Shown here: piece by piece, positions 9,301-17,988 of the stretch
How positions within the stretch are numbered: position 1 is the stretch's first letter
Layout of the letters: every line of letters begins with the position of its first letter
Source: Sphingobacterium pedocola
Lineage (GTDB): Bacteria; Bacteroidota; Bacteroidia; Sphingobacteriales; Sphingobacteriaceae
Direction: 5' to 3'
DNA: 64,000 bases
Assembly: GCF_015209965.1 (NCBI RefSeq)
Contig: NZ_MU158690.1
Location: 1,383,598-1,447,597, forward strand
The notes under the pieces: model-generated
Databases searched by the model: none
Seen by the model: only the letters and a program-made list of their open reading frames with translations
Told to the model about the DNA's origin: nothing
Position numbers and translations under genes: made by a program

Positions 9301-10995
9301 TCGATACAATTTGAAATGTTAAAGGAGCAGTCGTCTATAATTAAAGTTATAGGCGTAGGCGGCGGCGGAGGGAACGCCGTTAATCACATGTACAAGCAAG
9401 GAATTAGTGGCGTGGACTTTATTGTGTGTAATACGGATGCGCAAGCATTAGAATTAAGCCCAATTCCTAACAAAGTACAATTGGGAACTAGTCTAACAGA
9501 AGGAATGGGAGCAGGTGCTGATCCGGATGTAGGTGAAAATTCCGCTATCGAAAGTATAGAGGACATTAAAAGAATGCTCGGTACGAATACCAAGATGCTA
9601 TTTATTACAGCGGGTATGGGAGGTGGTACAGGTACCGGTGCAAGTCCGGTTTTAGCTAAGGCGGCTAAAGAAATGGGAATTCTGACTGTTGCTATCATTA
9701 CGACTCCGTTTACTTTTGAAGGGAAAAAGCGACGTTCTCAGGCAGAAGAGGGGTTAAATGAACTGCGCAAATATGTAGATTCTTACCTTATTATTTCAAA
9801 TGATCGTCTTCGTGAAATATTTGGTAACTTAACAATGACTGCTGCTTTTGCGAAAGCGGATGATATATTGACTACGGCAGCTAAAGGCATCGCGGAAATT
9901 ATAACTATTCCTGGTTATGTAAACGTTGATTTTAAGGATGTTCGTACGGTTATGAATGATAGTGGTGTTGCTATCATGGGGAATCATATTTCAAAAGGTG
10001 ATAATAGAGCTATTGAAGCTGTTACAGGGGCTTTGGCCTCACCTTTACTAAAAGATAATGAAATAGAAGGTGCTCGCTATATTTTGTTAAATATTACTTC
10101 GGGTAATAAAGAAGTAACAATGGATGAAGTGGCTATCATTACTGATTATATCCAAGAAAAAGCTGGATTGACGGCTGATTTAATTTGGGGTAATTGTATT
10201 GACGAGTCTTATGAAGATGAGTTGTCTGTTACTATTATAGCTACGGGGTTTCAAACTGCTGAGGAGCGCATTAAAGAGAAAGAGAAAGAAAAAATTGCGT
10301 TGCCTTTAACTCCTGAGACATCTACTTCATTTGTAAAGCCTGTTGGGCAAAATCAATTTGCCGCCAAAGAAGTAAGTACTCTTTCGGATAGTCTAGTTAA
10401 GCCTGTTCAAACCCAAACAATCACCAGCGAGTCGAAAGTAGTGCCTCAAGGAGATCTGTTCTCGTCTTCCTCCAAGCCTGTAAATGCACTTTCTAACTCT
10501 GTAATTCAGTCTGAAACACAGGTAATCCGTCATACATTGGAAGCAGAGAAGACTGCCGAAGGAGAAAAAGAGCAGGATCTCGGCGGCTATGAATTGAAAA
10601 CTTCTCCTTCGATGTTTGAATTTAAATTACCCTCCGTGTTTGATACCTATGAGAATACTAATGAAGAAATAGCGGAAGATGTTCAGCATATTGTGGAATC
10701 TCCAGTTCGAAATCAATTTGTGGAAATTGAAGAGAAGGGAGAATCAAATTTTGAAGATCAACTCATGAAAACTAAAGAGCGTATATTACGTCTTAAAGAG
10801 TTGAGCATGAAGCTGAAATCATCAAATGGTCTTCAAGAGTTGGAAAATGAACCCGCATATAAAAGAAAACAAAAACCATTAGATAATTTACCTCATTCGT
10901 CTGAATCTCAGGTCTCACGTTTTACATTGTCTTTTGACGAAGGAGAAACCGAAATTAAATCTAACAATTCTTTTTTACACGATAACGTGGATTAA
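9301..10995 (+). CDS. ftsZ: Cell division GTPase FtsZ
   Basis: Tubulin-like GTPase that forms the Z ring. The GTPase core has KVIGVGGGGGNAVNHM, the tubulin signature GGGTGTGASPV and the T6-region TPFTFEGKKR. I choose ATG 9301 because MSIQFEMLKEQSSIIK fits the short N-terminus seen in relatives; the frame is open upstream and ATG 9247 would add 18 residues. The product is about 564 residues, far longer than the 380-400 of E. coli-type FtsZ. The excess is a C-terminal linker of about 230 residues (from around residue 335) rich in S, E, K and T and probably disordered. It is the last dcw gene; a terminator follows. Confidence 0.96.
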   Translation, partial: SIQFEMLKEQSSIIKVIGVGGGGGNAVNHMYKQGISGVDFIVCNTDAQALELSPIPNKVQLGTSLTEGMGAGADPDVGENSAIESIEDIKRMLGTNTKMLFITAGMGGGTGTGASPVLAKAAKEMGILTVAIITTPFTFEGKKRRSQAEEGLNELRKYVDSYLIISNDRLREIFGNLTMTAAFAKADDILTTAAKGIAEIITIPGYVNVDFKDVRTVMNDSGVAIMGNHISKGDNRAIEAVTGALASPLLKDNEIEGARYILLNITSGNKEVTMDEVAIITDYIQEKAGLTADLIWGNCIDESYEDELSVTIIATGFQTAEERIKEKEKEKIALPLTPETSTSFVKPVGQNQFAAKEVSTLSDSLVKPVQTQTITSESKVVPQGDLFSSSSKPVNALSNSVIQSETQVIRHTLEAEKTAEGEKEQDLGGYELKTSPSMFEFKLPSVFDTYENTNEEIAEDVQHIVESPVRNQFVEIEEKGESNFEDQLMKTKERILRLKELSMKLKSSNGLQELENEPAYKRKQKPLDNLPHSSESQVSRFTLSFDEGETEIKSNNSFLHDNVD

Positions 10996-11018
10996 GATGT
11001 GTTGTTAAATAATAATAT

Positions 11019-11051
11019 ATACGGCTAAACTGTGTTAGCCGTATTTTTTTT
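11019..11051 (+). terminator. Intrinsic terminator after ftsZ
   Basis: A perfect 10-bp stem (ATACGGCTAA with TTAGCCGTAT, loop ACTGTG) is followed by seven T residues. It closes the mur-fts operon about 25 bases after the ftsZ stop. Confidence 0.93.
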
Positions 11052-11131
11052 GCTTAGTTTTTTAATCTTATCAGATACTAGCACTAATCGTGCGTTGATG
11101 ATGGTCTAAACTGCTTGGGACGTAAAAGCGA

Positions 11132-11776
11132 TTATTTTTCTTCCGAATGCAAATTAAATAATTCGATGAGTTCTGGAATATTATGTACAGCTAGTTTTTC
11201 AAAAATCCTACTTTTGTAGGTGCTAACTGTAGAGGAACTTAGATTTAAGACGTTAGAAACCTCTAAGATACCGAACCCTTCGATTAGGTGTTTTGCAACG
11301 TCCATTTCTCGGTTTGATAGTTTGTTCAATGGATTATTGGTGTCTATGCTTGATTTGCGTGATGTAAGCCTCTTTACATATAAATCTTTTACGGCTTCAG
11401 ACATATATTTACCGCGCTCTTGGATGTGTTGGATCGCGTGATTTAATTCGCTCATAGCAGTAGTCTTGTTAAGGTATCCTGCCGCACCTGCTTCGATATA
11501 CCTTAGCGCATATATGTTTTCATCGTAGGATGAAAATACTAAAATTTTAAGATGATTTTGAATTTCTAATATTTCTTTAATTACTTTAATATTATTGCCT
11601 CCTGGCATATTAATGTCTAAAAGAATTAAGTCGAAATGTTGAATTCTTAGTTGTTCATATACCTCTGGATATGTTTTTGCTTGCGTAATAGATACATCTT
11701 TAAGTGCTTCGCTAATAATAATAGAAGCGCCTAATCTGACAATACTATGGTCATCAGCGATGAGTATTTTTTTCAT
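11132..11776 (-). CDS. NarL/FixJ-type response regulator
   Basis: Two-domain DNA-binding response regulator. The receiver domain begins MKKILIADDHSIVRLG (acidic pair) with the likely phosphorylated aspartate in LILLDINMPGG and KILVFSS after it. The C-terminal LuxR-type helix-turn-helix runs from LSNREMDVAKHLIEG to TVSTYKSRIFEKL. I start at the ATG at 11776 (214 residues) because the 18 residues encoded upstream do not belong to the fold. No histidine kinase gene is adjacent, so it is an orphan and its signal and targets are unknown. It converges with ftsZ and diverges from mscL. Confidence 0.9.
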   Translation of the reverse strand: MKKILIADDHSIVRLGASIIISEALKDVSITQAKTYPEVYEQLRIQHFDLILLDINMPGGNNIKVIKEILEIQNHLKILVFSSYDENIYALRYIEAGAAGYLNKTTAMSELNHAIQHIQERGKYMSEAVKDLYVKRLTSRKSSIDTNNPLNKLSNREMDVAKHLIEGFGILEVSNVLNLSSSTVSTYKSRIFEKLAVHNIPELIELFNLHSEEK

Positions 11777-11879
11777 GCGAAAGATTATAATTTTTAAATA
11801 AATATTTGATTCGCGGGCTATAAACGTCATCTCGCATTAAAATTGTTATACTAACTTAATATAATGCGATTTTAATGAC

Positions 11880-11887
11880 TACTTTTG
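11880..11887 (+). promoter_or_regulatory. Predicted -7 box of mscL
   Basis: TACTTTTG matches the Bacteroidota -7 consensus TAnnTTTG and lies 29 bases before the mscL start. No clear TTG-type -33 element at the ideal distance. Confidence 0.55.
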
Positions 11888-11916
11888 TAAAGGTAAAAAT
11901 TTAATGTTAATTAATT

Positions 11917-12324
11917 ATGGGCTTCTTAAAAGAATTTAAAGAGTTTGCTATGCGTGGCAGCGTCATTGATTTGGCTGTCGGGGTAGTTATCGGCGGAGCA
12001 TTCGGTAAGATTGTTACTTCTCTGGTAGATGATGTGATTATGCCTCCTATTGGTTATTTGACCGGCGGGGTGGATTTTAGTAGTCTAAAATACGTAATGA
12101 AGGAGGCTGACGAAGTAGCGGGTACTTCTGAAGTAGTTGTGAGTTACGGTAATTTTATCAACGTTATTATCCAATTCTTAATTATTGCTTTCTGTATATT
12201 TTTAGTCATTAAAGGGTTAAATTCTTTAAAACGGAAGGAAGTTGTTGCTCCAGAGACTGAACCGGCTCCCACTAACGAAGAAGTATTGCTAGCAGAGATA
12301 CGAGACTTATTAAAGAGTAAATAG
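11917..12324 (+). CDS. mscL: Large-conductance mechanosensitive channel MscL
   Basis: Homopentameric inner-membrane channel that opens under high membrane tension and releases solutes during hypo-osmotic shock. The N-terminal amphipathic helix is MGFLKEFKEFAMRG, followed by the pore helix DLAVGVVIGGAFGKIV, a periplasmic loop, a second membrane helix (about residues 80-100) and a charged cytoplasmic helix ending LLAEIRDLLKSK. The 135 residues are typical. It is a single-gene unit with its own predicted promoter. Confidence 0.96.
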   Translation: MGFLKEFKEFAMRGSVIDLAVGVVIGGAFGKIVTSLVDDVIMPPIGYLTGGVDFSSLKYVMKEADEVAGTSEVVVSYGNFINVIIQFLIIAFCIFLVIKGLNSLKRKEVVAPETEPAPTNEEVLLAEIRDLLKSK

Positions 12325-12332
12325 AAACGTAG

Positions 12333-12349
12333 ATGCTTTGGTAAAGCAT
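12333..12349. terminator. Possible weak terminator hairpin after mscL
   Basis: ATGCTTT and AAAGCAT form a 7-bp stem with a 3-base loop 9 bases after the mscL stop. The T-rich tract comes only about 15 bases later, so function is doubtful. Confidence 0.35.
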
Positions 12350-12382
12350 AGTCAATTTATTGTTCGCTTTTTGTTTTTTTTA

Positions 12383-12414
12383 TTTGTTAGTTTCTAAAAT
12401 AAACACTACTTTTG
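12383..12414 (+). promoter_or_regulatory. Predicted promoter of rpmH-rnpA
   Basis: TTTG at 12383-12386 (-33 type) and TACTTTTG at 12407-12414 (-7 type), separated by 20 bases, match the Bacteroidota vegetative promoter. The rpmH start is 55 bases downstream. Confidence 0.75.
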
Positions 12415-12469
12415 CATTCCTATTAGGGGATAATATTGGTCATAATCATTAAAAAAGATATTAAGCGTC

Positions 12470-12628
12470 ATGAAAAGAACATTTCAGCCTTCGCAAAGAA
12501 AAAGAAGAAATAAACACGGGTTTAGAGAGCGCATGAGCTCAGCTAACGGAAGAAGAGTATTAGCTTCCCGTAGAGCTAAAGGCAGAAAACGTCTGAGTGT
12601 TTCTGACGAATCTCGTCACAAAAGATAA
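12470..12628 (+). CDS. rpmH: 50S ribosomal protein L34
   Basis: Small, highly basic protein of 52 residues, component of the large ribosomal subunit. The N-terminus MKRTFQPSQRKRRNKHGFRE and the later RVLASRRAKGRKRLSVSDE are unmistakable L34. It starts at ATG 12470 and ends at the TAA at 12626-12628. It lies just before rnpA, the classical rpmH-rnpA arrangement, and shares the promoter at 12383-12414. Confidence 0.97.
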   Translation: MKRTFQPSQRKRRNKHGFRERMSSANGRRVLASRRAKGRKRLSVSDESRHKR

Positions 12629-12693
12629 TACACATTCTTTATCAACGTGCCGGTGACTTTAACCGTGCCTATCGGCCAAAAATAGTCATCGAA

Positions 12694-13080
12694 ATGATAA
12701 GAAATAGTTTTAAAAAAGAAGAACGATTATGTAGTAAAAGACTTATTGATAGTCTTTTCCATAGTGGTTCTTCTTTTGTAGTATACCCTTTTCGGGTTGT
12801 TTTTCTAAAATCAGAACTGCCTTTATCATCCCATGTTCAGATCATATTGTCGGTACCCAAACGTCGATTTAAGCACGCAGTTTCCCGAAACAAAATAAAG
12901 CGTAAAATGCGTGAATGTTATCGTTTACAAAAAAACACCGCTTTAGCTCCTGTGGCATCCGGGAATTCTCTAAATTTATTGTTGGCATTACAATATGTTG
13001 CGAACGAAGAATTGTCATTTCAAGTTATGTTTTCAAAAATGAAGATTGCGTTAGCCAAAATAGTCGATGAAATTTCTTGA
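12694..13080 (+). CDS. rnpA: Ribonuclease P protein component
   Basis: Basic protein that binds the RNase P RNA and helps mature tRNA 5' ends. The family signature is in LSVPKRRFKHAVSRNKIKRK, followed by MRECYRLQK; an N-terminal FKKEERLCSKRLIDSLF is the leader-binding region. The 128 residues are usual. Its last 14 bases overlap yidD. The RNase P RNA gene is not in the window. Confidence 0.95.
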   Translation: MIRNSFKKEERLCSKRLIDSLFHSGSSFVVYPFRVVFLKSELPLSSHVQIILSVPKRRFKHAVSRNKIKRKMRECYRLQKNTALAPVASGNSLNLLLALQYVANEELSFQVMFSKMKIALAKIVDEIS

Positions 13081-13333
13081 AGATACGCTGAGATTTATTA
13101 ATAAGATTATACAGCTTTTTTTTCTGTTGTTAATTCGCTTTTATCAACTGTTTATATCTCCTTTTTTGGGAGCGAGCTGCCGATATACACCTACGTGTTC
13201 GCAATACGGAAAAGAAGCTATTCTAAGATACGGTCCTTTTAAGGGAGGATGGTTGACTGTCAAGCGTATCGCGCGTTGTAACCCTTGGGGGGGGCACGGA
13301 CATGATCCAGTTCCTGAAAAATTTATAAAGTGA
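13067..13333 (+). CDS. yidD: Membrane protein insertion efficiency factor YidD
   Basis: Small amphipathic inner-membrane-associated protein that assists YidC-dependent insertion. The core is SCRYTPTCSQYGKEAILRYG, then GGWLTVKRIARCNPWGGHG, with the conserved cysteines. The 88 residues are typical. It overlaps rnpA by 14 bases and the tsaB start overlaps its stop. In many bacteria yidC follows; here tsaB does. Confidence 0.95.
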   Translation: MKFLEDTLRFINKIIQLFFLLLIRFYQLFISPFLGASCRYTPTCSQYGKEAILRYGPFKGGWLTVKRIARCNPWGGHGHDPVPEKFIK

Positions 13334-14016
13334 TGCGCTATATTATTCAGATAGATACGGCTACCGAAGTTTGTTCGGTCTCGCTTAGTAGAGAAGGTAT
13401 AACTTTGGATCATATTCAAAGTAGTGAGCCTAATATGCATGCATCTCGATTAACAAGTTATGTGGAGCAAATATTATTTCAGAATAGCCTTAAATTTTCT
13501 GATATTTCTGCGGTTGCGGTAAGTATGGGGCCAGGTTCATATACGGGCTTGCGTATAGGTGTGTCTACCGCAAAAGGATTGTGTTACGCACTAGATATTC
13601 CATTAATTGGGATCAATACATTGGAGAGTATGTTTAATGGACTTGTGAACAAAGTTATTTTACAGGAAGGTTCGTTGTATTTTCCAATGATAGATGCAAG
13701 GCGTATGGAAGTTTATACAATGGCATTTGATGAGGATGGTAAACAGGTTCTTCCGACACAAGCTAAAATAATAGACGAATTATCCTTTGCGGAATTTCAT
13801 TTGAAAGAAGCTTTCTTGTTTGGTTCAGGGGCGAATAAATTTCAAGATTTATTTAGGGCCAATCCACAGGTGCATATTATTTCTCAATTTCAGCATTCTT
13901 CGGCGCATATGAGTGCGTTGGCTTGGAAAAGATTCGAGGCACATGAGGTCGAAAATTTAATCTATTTTGAACCCTATTATTTGAAAGAGTTTGTGGCGTC
14001 TAAACCTAAACGCTAA
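13333..14016 (+). CDS. tsaB: tRNA threonylcarbamoyladenosine synthesis protein TsaB
   Basis: ASKHA-fold partner of TsaD, needed for the t6A modification at A37 of ANN-decoding tRNAs. The N-terminus has IIQIDTATEVCSVSL and the signature VSMGPGSYTGLRIGVSTAKG, typical of TsaB. I choose ATG 13333, which overlaps the yidD stop as TGATG; GTG 13330 is an alternative one codon upstream. The product is about 227 residues. Its stop codon overlaps the stop codon of the convergent corA gene by 4 bases. MtaB, encoded at 36995, acts later on the same tRNA base. Confidence 0.94.
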   Translation: MRYIIQIDTATEVCSVSLSREGITLDHIQSSEPNMHASRLTSYVEQILFQNSLKFSDISAVAVSMGPGSYTGLRIGVSTAKGLCYALDIPLIGINTLESMFNGLVNKVILQEGSLYFPMIDARRMEVYTMAFDEDGKQVLPTQAKIIDELSFAEFHLKEAFLFGSGANKFQDLFRANPQVHIISQFQHSSAHMSALAWKRFEAHEVENLIYFEPYYLKEFVASKPKR

Positions 14017-14918
14017 AGCCAATCTTTTCGTTTAAACCAAAAATAGATTAATGCTGATAACCCAACCATAGCAAGTAATACTGCAGGATAACCGTAATAC
14101 CATTCCAGTTCCGGCATATTTCTGAAGTTCATTCCATACACACCTACTATAAATGTGAGGGGCATAAAGAATACAGAAATAATAGTCAGCGTACGCATGA
14201 TTTCGTTGGTATGATTAGACTCTATGTTAAAATAAACTGACAGTAGCTGGGCGATGTTTTCACCTGTATTTCTATATAGCGTATTCGTACGTGTAAATAG
14301 ATCTCTCAAGTCTTGCGTATAGATATTCTGATATTGCGGCATGTGGAAATAATCTACAATATCTTTATACAACGTTAAGACAATTCGAATCACATCTATT
14401 TGTCGTTTAATGTAGTAGAGTTTTTTCAAAAATAATTTGCGACGTCGATGCAGAAATACAATCTCTTCATAGTAGTCTAATTTTGTTGCCAATTGGTCTA
14501 ACGCAAGTTTTTCAAAAGTCCAAAGAGCTTCCGATACAAGTGAATTTACCAAGCTTTTACTTGATGCCAGTTTTTTGTCGTTTTTATCTTTTGATTTGAT
14601 TTTTTCTAAGAATTCAATTTCGTTTCGGTGTACCGTAACGATAAAGTTTTCGCTATAAAATATGGAAACTCGTTCGGTAATTTCGGGAAGTTTATCGGAT
14701 TCCGCTTTAAGAATAGGCGGAATGGCGCGGAGAATCAAAAAATGGTAGTTGTCAAATTCTTCTATCTTTGGGAGATGACCTACTTCGAGACAGTCTTTAA
14801 TAGAAACATCTTTCAGACCATACTTTTTTTTTAACTCTGTAAAATCCTCCTGTTTCGGATTAGTGATATCTACCCATTCGAATTGGTGCTCGGGTACTGA
14901 TAGTATTATGGCAATCAT
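14013..14918 (-). CDS. corA: CorA-family divalent cation transporter
   Basis: Pentameric Mg2+ (or Co2+) channel of the inner membrane. There is a long cytoplasmic alpha/beta and helical domain (about residues 1-235) and then two membrane helices. The selectivity motif is in VGVYGMNFRNMPELEW, with GMN at the end of the first helix. The C-terminus is short and basic (FKRKDWL). The 301 residues fit. Substrate preference between Mg2+ and Co2+/Zn2+ cannot be read from sequence. Single-gene unit, converging with tsaB. Confidence 0.93.
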   Translation of the reverse strand: MIAIILSVPEHQFEWVDITNPKQEDFTELKKKYGLKDVSIKDCLEVGHLPKIEEFDNYHFLILRAIPPILKAESDKLPEITERVSIFYSENFIVTVHRNEIEFLEKIKSKDKNDKKLASSKSLVNSLVSEALWTFEKLALDQLATKLDYYEEIVFLHRRRKLFLKKLYYIKRQIDVIRIVLTLYKDIVDYFHMPQYQNIYTQDLRDLFTRTNTLYRNTGENIAQLLSVYFNIESNHTNEIMRTLTIISVFFMPLTFIVGVYGMNFRNMPELEWYYGYPAVLLAMVGLSALIYFWFKRKDWL

Positions 14919-14933
14919 ATACAGTTCATTTGC

Positions 14934-14948
14934 TACCTAATTTAGGTA
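14934..14948. promoter_or_regulatory. 15-base palindrome upstream of corA
   Basis: TACCTAA-T-TTAGGTA is a perfect odd palindrome centred about 23 bases upstream of the corA start. It could be an operator; no regulator is known and chance is possible. Confidence 0.3.
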
Positions 14949-14983
14949 CAATGCTTCACATTAACAAGGGGATGAAAACAAAG

Positions 14984-15007
14984 GCGGCTCTTCATGTAAA
15001 GAACCGC
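14984..15007 (-). terminator. Hairpin between ompH-like gene and corA
   Basis: GCGGCTCTT and AAGAACCGC form a 9-bp stem with one mismatch and a 6-base loop. Read on the minus strand it is followed by TTTGTTTT, so it may end the ompH-like transcript. Confidence 0.55.
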
Positions 15008-15023
15008 TTTTTTTATCGTTTGT

Positions 15024-15641
15024 TTATTTTTTCTCTGTGGGCTTTTTTGTTTTGTACTCTTTGTTCAATGCTTTAATAACCTGATTTGTTATTTCCAATT
15101 TAGAGTCGGCAAAAAGTACTGTTGGGTTTGATTTCGAATACGTCAGCACCAAGGTATAGCCGTTTTCTTCTGCGTGCTTTTTCAGGTATTCTGTAATCGA
15201 ATTGTATACGTTATTGAATTCCGTCGCTTCGTCCTGTGCAATAGCACTAGATGCATTTTGGTCGAGTCTGCCTAATTCGTCTTGTTTACGGGCTAACTTT
15301 TCTTCCGTAGCCTGACGGTCTGAGGCGCTCATAGTAGATGCTTTTTGCTGATATTCGGCTACCTCCCTTTGAAAAGCCTGCCCTTTGGATTGTAAATCCG
15401 ACTGTGCTTTTTTAACTTTAGATTCCAATTTAGTGCGGATATCTTTAAAGTACTCATATTTTTCTGATAATGAATCCGAATTTATATATACGATTTTTTC
15501 CTCGGTTTCTGAAGAGCCGACTGCGGTTGAATCGTTTATTTTGGTTGAGGCCGGTTTCGTCCCTTGATTACAAGATGCAGCTGATGCTACAATAACTAAC
15601 CCTAGTACTGCTTTTGCGAAATTTGATCGTAATTTATTCAT
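15024..15641 (-). CDS. OmpH/Skp-like lipoprotein
   Basis: Predicted periplasmic chaperone-like protein. The N-terminus has basic residues, a hydrophobic stretch and a lipobox ending ASAASC (Cys 24), so it is probably a lipoprotein, unlike soluble Skp. After a short T/S-rich linker, VYINSDSLSEKYEYFKDI and a long coiled coil (about residues 70-130) follow, the OmpH layout. The C-terminal VLTYSKSNPTVLFADSKLEIT also fits OmpH. I choose ATG 15641 (205 residues); ATG 15653 and 15671 are in frame upstream. Role in outer-membrane protein folding is inferred. Confidence 0.85.
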   Translation of the reverse strand: MNKLRSNFAKAVLGLVIVASAASCNQGTKPASTKINDSTAVGSSETEEKIVYINSDSLSEKYEYFKDIRTKLESKVKKAQSDLQSKGQAFQREVAEYQQKASTMSASDRQATEEKLARKQDELGRLDQNASSAIAQDEATEFNNVYNSITEYLKKHAEENGYTLVLTYSKSNPTVLFADSKLEITNQVIKALNKEYKTKKPTEKK

Positions 15642-15761
15642 TCTGTTGTCCATTTTCAGTTTAAATAGCAAACCTACTACAAAAAAATTAAAAAATCATT
15701 TTTCCGTATCCAAAAGTCAAAAAAATATAGCTTTATTAGCGTATTTTAAGCGGTCGATGAC

Positions 15762-15792
15762 TTGATTAATTCGCTTTATTTTCGTATTTTTG
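15762..15792 (+). promoter_or_regulatory. Predicted promoter of gyrB
   Basis: TTG at 15762-15764 and TATTTTTG at 15785-15792 are separated by 20 bases and match the Bacteroidota promoter form. The gyrB start is 33 bases downstream. Confidence 0.7.
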
Positions 15793-15825
15793 AGAGTTAA
15801 AAAATTCTGATTTTAAATTAATTCC

Positions 15826-17784
15826 ATGAGCGAAGAAAAGAAGAATGCATCGACGTATTCTGCCGATAATATTCAGGTATTAGAAGGTCTAGAGGCGGTA
15901 CGTAAACGTCCATCCATGTATATTGGTGATACTGGCGTAAAAGGTTTACACCATTTGGTTTATGAAGTGGTTGATAACTCTATAGATGAGGCTGTCGCGG
16001 GTTATTGTGATGATATTTTAGTTAGGATACATAAGGACAACTCTATTTCTGTAAAGGATAATGGACGGGGTATTCCTACTGGAATAAATAAAAAAGAAAA
16101 TAAATCTGCATTAGAGCTGGTAATGACCATATTGCATGCAGGGGGTAAATTCGATAAGGATACCTACAAAGTGTCTGGTGGTTTGCATGGCGTCGGTGTA
16201 TCCTGTGTAAATGCGCTGTCTATTCATTTAAAAGCTGAAGTACATCGGGACGGCAAGGTGTTTAACCAAGAATACGAGCGCGGTAAACCAATGTACGATG
16301 TTAAGGAAGTAGGAGAGTCTGACAAGCGAGGAACAATCGTAACGTTTAAGCCGGATGCGGAAATATTTACCCAAACAACGGTATATAACTATGATACGCT
16401 TGCTAATCGTCTGCGTGAATTGTCTTTCTTAAATAAAGGCATAACGCTTACCATTATTGATGAGAGAGAATTAAATGAGGATGGTACAGAGAAAAAAGAG
16501 GTTTTTCATTCTGAAGGCGGTCTGCAAGAATTTGTTAAATTTCTTGATGGCAATCGTACATCTCTGATCCCTACACCGATTTATGTAGAAGGAATAAAGC
16601 AGGGAATTCCTGTTGAGTTATCGCTCCAATATAATGATACCTATACGGAGAACGTCCATTCTTATGTGAATAACATTAATACCATTGAAGGTGGTTCGCA
16701 TGTAGCGGGCTTTCGTCGTGGATTGACACGTACATTGAAAAAGTATGCAGATGATTCCGGACTTTTAAAAAATCTTAAAATTGAAATAACGGGCGACGAC
16801 TTTAGAGAAGGGCTTACTGCGGTTATTTCAGTGAAAGTAGCAGAACCTCAATTCGAAGGTCAAACAAAGACGAAGTTAGGGAACTCTGAAGTAATGGGTG
16901 CGGTAGACGTAGCTGTGGGTGAGATTTTAAGTGCTTATTTAGAAGAGAATCCGCGTGAGGCCAAGATTATTGTTCAGAAGGTGATCGTAGCTGCTCAAGC
17001 TCGTGCTGCAGCACGTAAAGCACGAGAGATGGTACAACGTAAAACAGTGATGGGCGGTTCAGGTCTTCCCGGAAAACTTGCTGATTGTTCTAGCAACGAC
17101 CCCGCAAAATGTGAAATTTTCTTTGTCGAGGGTGATTCCGCGGGTGGTACCGCAAAACAAGGACGTGATCGCCATTATCAGGCCATTATGCCACTTAGAG
17201 GTAAGATTCTGAATGTGGAAAAGGCCATGGAACATAAGATCTACGAAAATGAAGAGATCAAAAACATGTTTACAGCACTCGGGGTGAGTGTTGGTACGGA
17301 AGACGATCCTAAGGCATTAAATATTGCAAAACTTCGTTACCATAGAATTGTTATCATGACGGATGCCGATGTCGATGGCAGTCACATTGCTACTTTAATT
17401 TTGACGTTTTATTTCAGGTATATGCGAGAGCTTATTGAACGTGGATATGTATATATTGCCACTCCTCCCCTTTATTTAGTCAAAAAAGGAAAAGACTCAG
17501 AATATGCGTGGACCGAAGATCAGCGTCTTGCTGCTATACAACGCATCAAAGGAAACGGCAAAGAGGACAGTGTACATGTACAACGTTATAAAGGTCTTGG
17601 AGAGATGAATGCAGAGCAATTGTGGGATACCACAATGAATCCAGAGCATAGAACACTTCGTCAGGTTACTATTGAGAATGCTGCAGAATGTGATCGTGTA
17701 TTTTCAATGTTGATGGGAGATGAAGTGGCACCCCGACGTGAATTTATTGAAAAAAATGCGCGCTATGCTAAAATAGACATTTAA
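15826..17784 (+). CDS. gyrB: DNA gyrase subunit B
   Basis: ATPase subunit of DNA gyrase, which introduces negative supercoils. The GHKL ATPase domain has EVVDNSIDEAVAGYC and GGLHGVGVSCVNALS. The Toprim domain has FFVEGDSAGGTAKQGRDR and MTDADVDGSHI. The C-terminal RYKGLGEMNAEQLWDTTMNP is the gyrase B signature. The 652 residues lack the extra insert of E. coli GyrB. ParE is an alternative but the signature and length favour GyrB. Single-gene unit between a predicted promoter and a strong terminator. Confidence 0.96.
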   Translation: MSEEKKNASTYSADNIQVLEGLEAVRKRPSMYIGDTGVKGLHHLVYEVVDNSIDEAVAGYCDDILVRIHKDNSISVKDNGRGIPTGINKKENKSALELVMTILHAGGKFDKDTYKVSGGLHGVGVSCVNALSIHLKAEVHRDGKVFNQEYERGKPMYDVKEVGESDKRGTIVTFKPDAEIFTQTTVYNYDTLANRLRELSFLNKGITLTIIDERELNEDGTEKKEVFHSEGGLQEFVKFLDGNRTSLIPTPIYVEGIKQGIPVELSLQYNDTYTENVHSYVNNINTIEGGSHVAGFRRGLTRTLKKYADDSGLLKNLKIEITGDDFREGLTAVISVKVAEPQFEGQTKTKLGNSEVMGAVDVAVGEILSAYLEENPREAKIIVQKVIVAAQARAAARKAREMVQRKTVMGGSGLPGKLADCSSNDPAKCEIFFVEGDSAGGTAKQGRDRHYQAIMPLRGKILNVEKAMEHKIYENEEIKNMFTALGVSVGTEDDPKALNIAKLRYHRIVIMTDADVDGSHIATLILTFYFRYMRELIERGYVYIATPPLYLVKKGKDSEYAWTEDQRLAAIQRIKGNGKEDSVHVQRYKGLGEMNAEQLWDTTMNPEHRTLRQVTIENAAECDRVFSMLMGDEVAPRREFIEKNARYAKIDI

Positions 17785-17803
17785 TGTTAACTGCTAGTAA
17801 TAG

Positions 17804-17836
17804 AAAGGGCCAGATGAAAAACATCTGGCCCTTTTT
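17804..17836 (+). terminator. Intrinsic terminator after gyrB
   Basis: GGGCCAGATG pairs with CATCTGGCCC around an A5 loop, flanked by A3 and T5. It lies about 20 bases after the gyrB stop. Confidence 0.95.
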
Positions 17837-17988
17837 GCTGAAAAGTATCTGCCTTCGATGGGCGCGCAAAGCATCCATGAAGCCTTCTCTACTGCTGGTT
17901 TTTATCGTCCGTAAGGTGAAGATTTTTTTGTTTCCTATAGAATAACGAAATTATTTCATTAAATTTAAGTTTACCAATTACTTAAATT

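Noticed and set aside
17877..17945. 22-codon hydrophobic frame after the gyrB terminator
   Set aside because: No promoter box and poor context; chance frame more likely.
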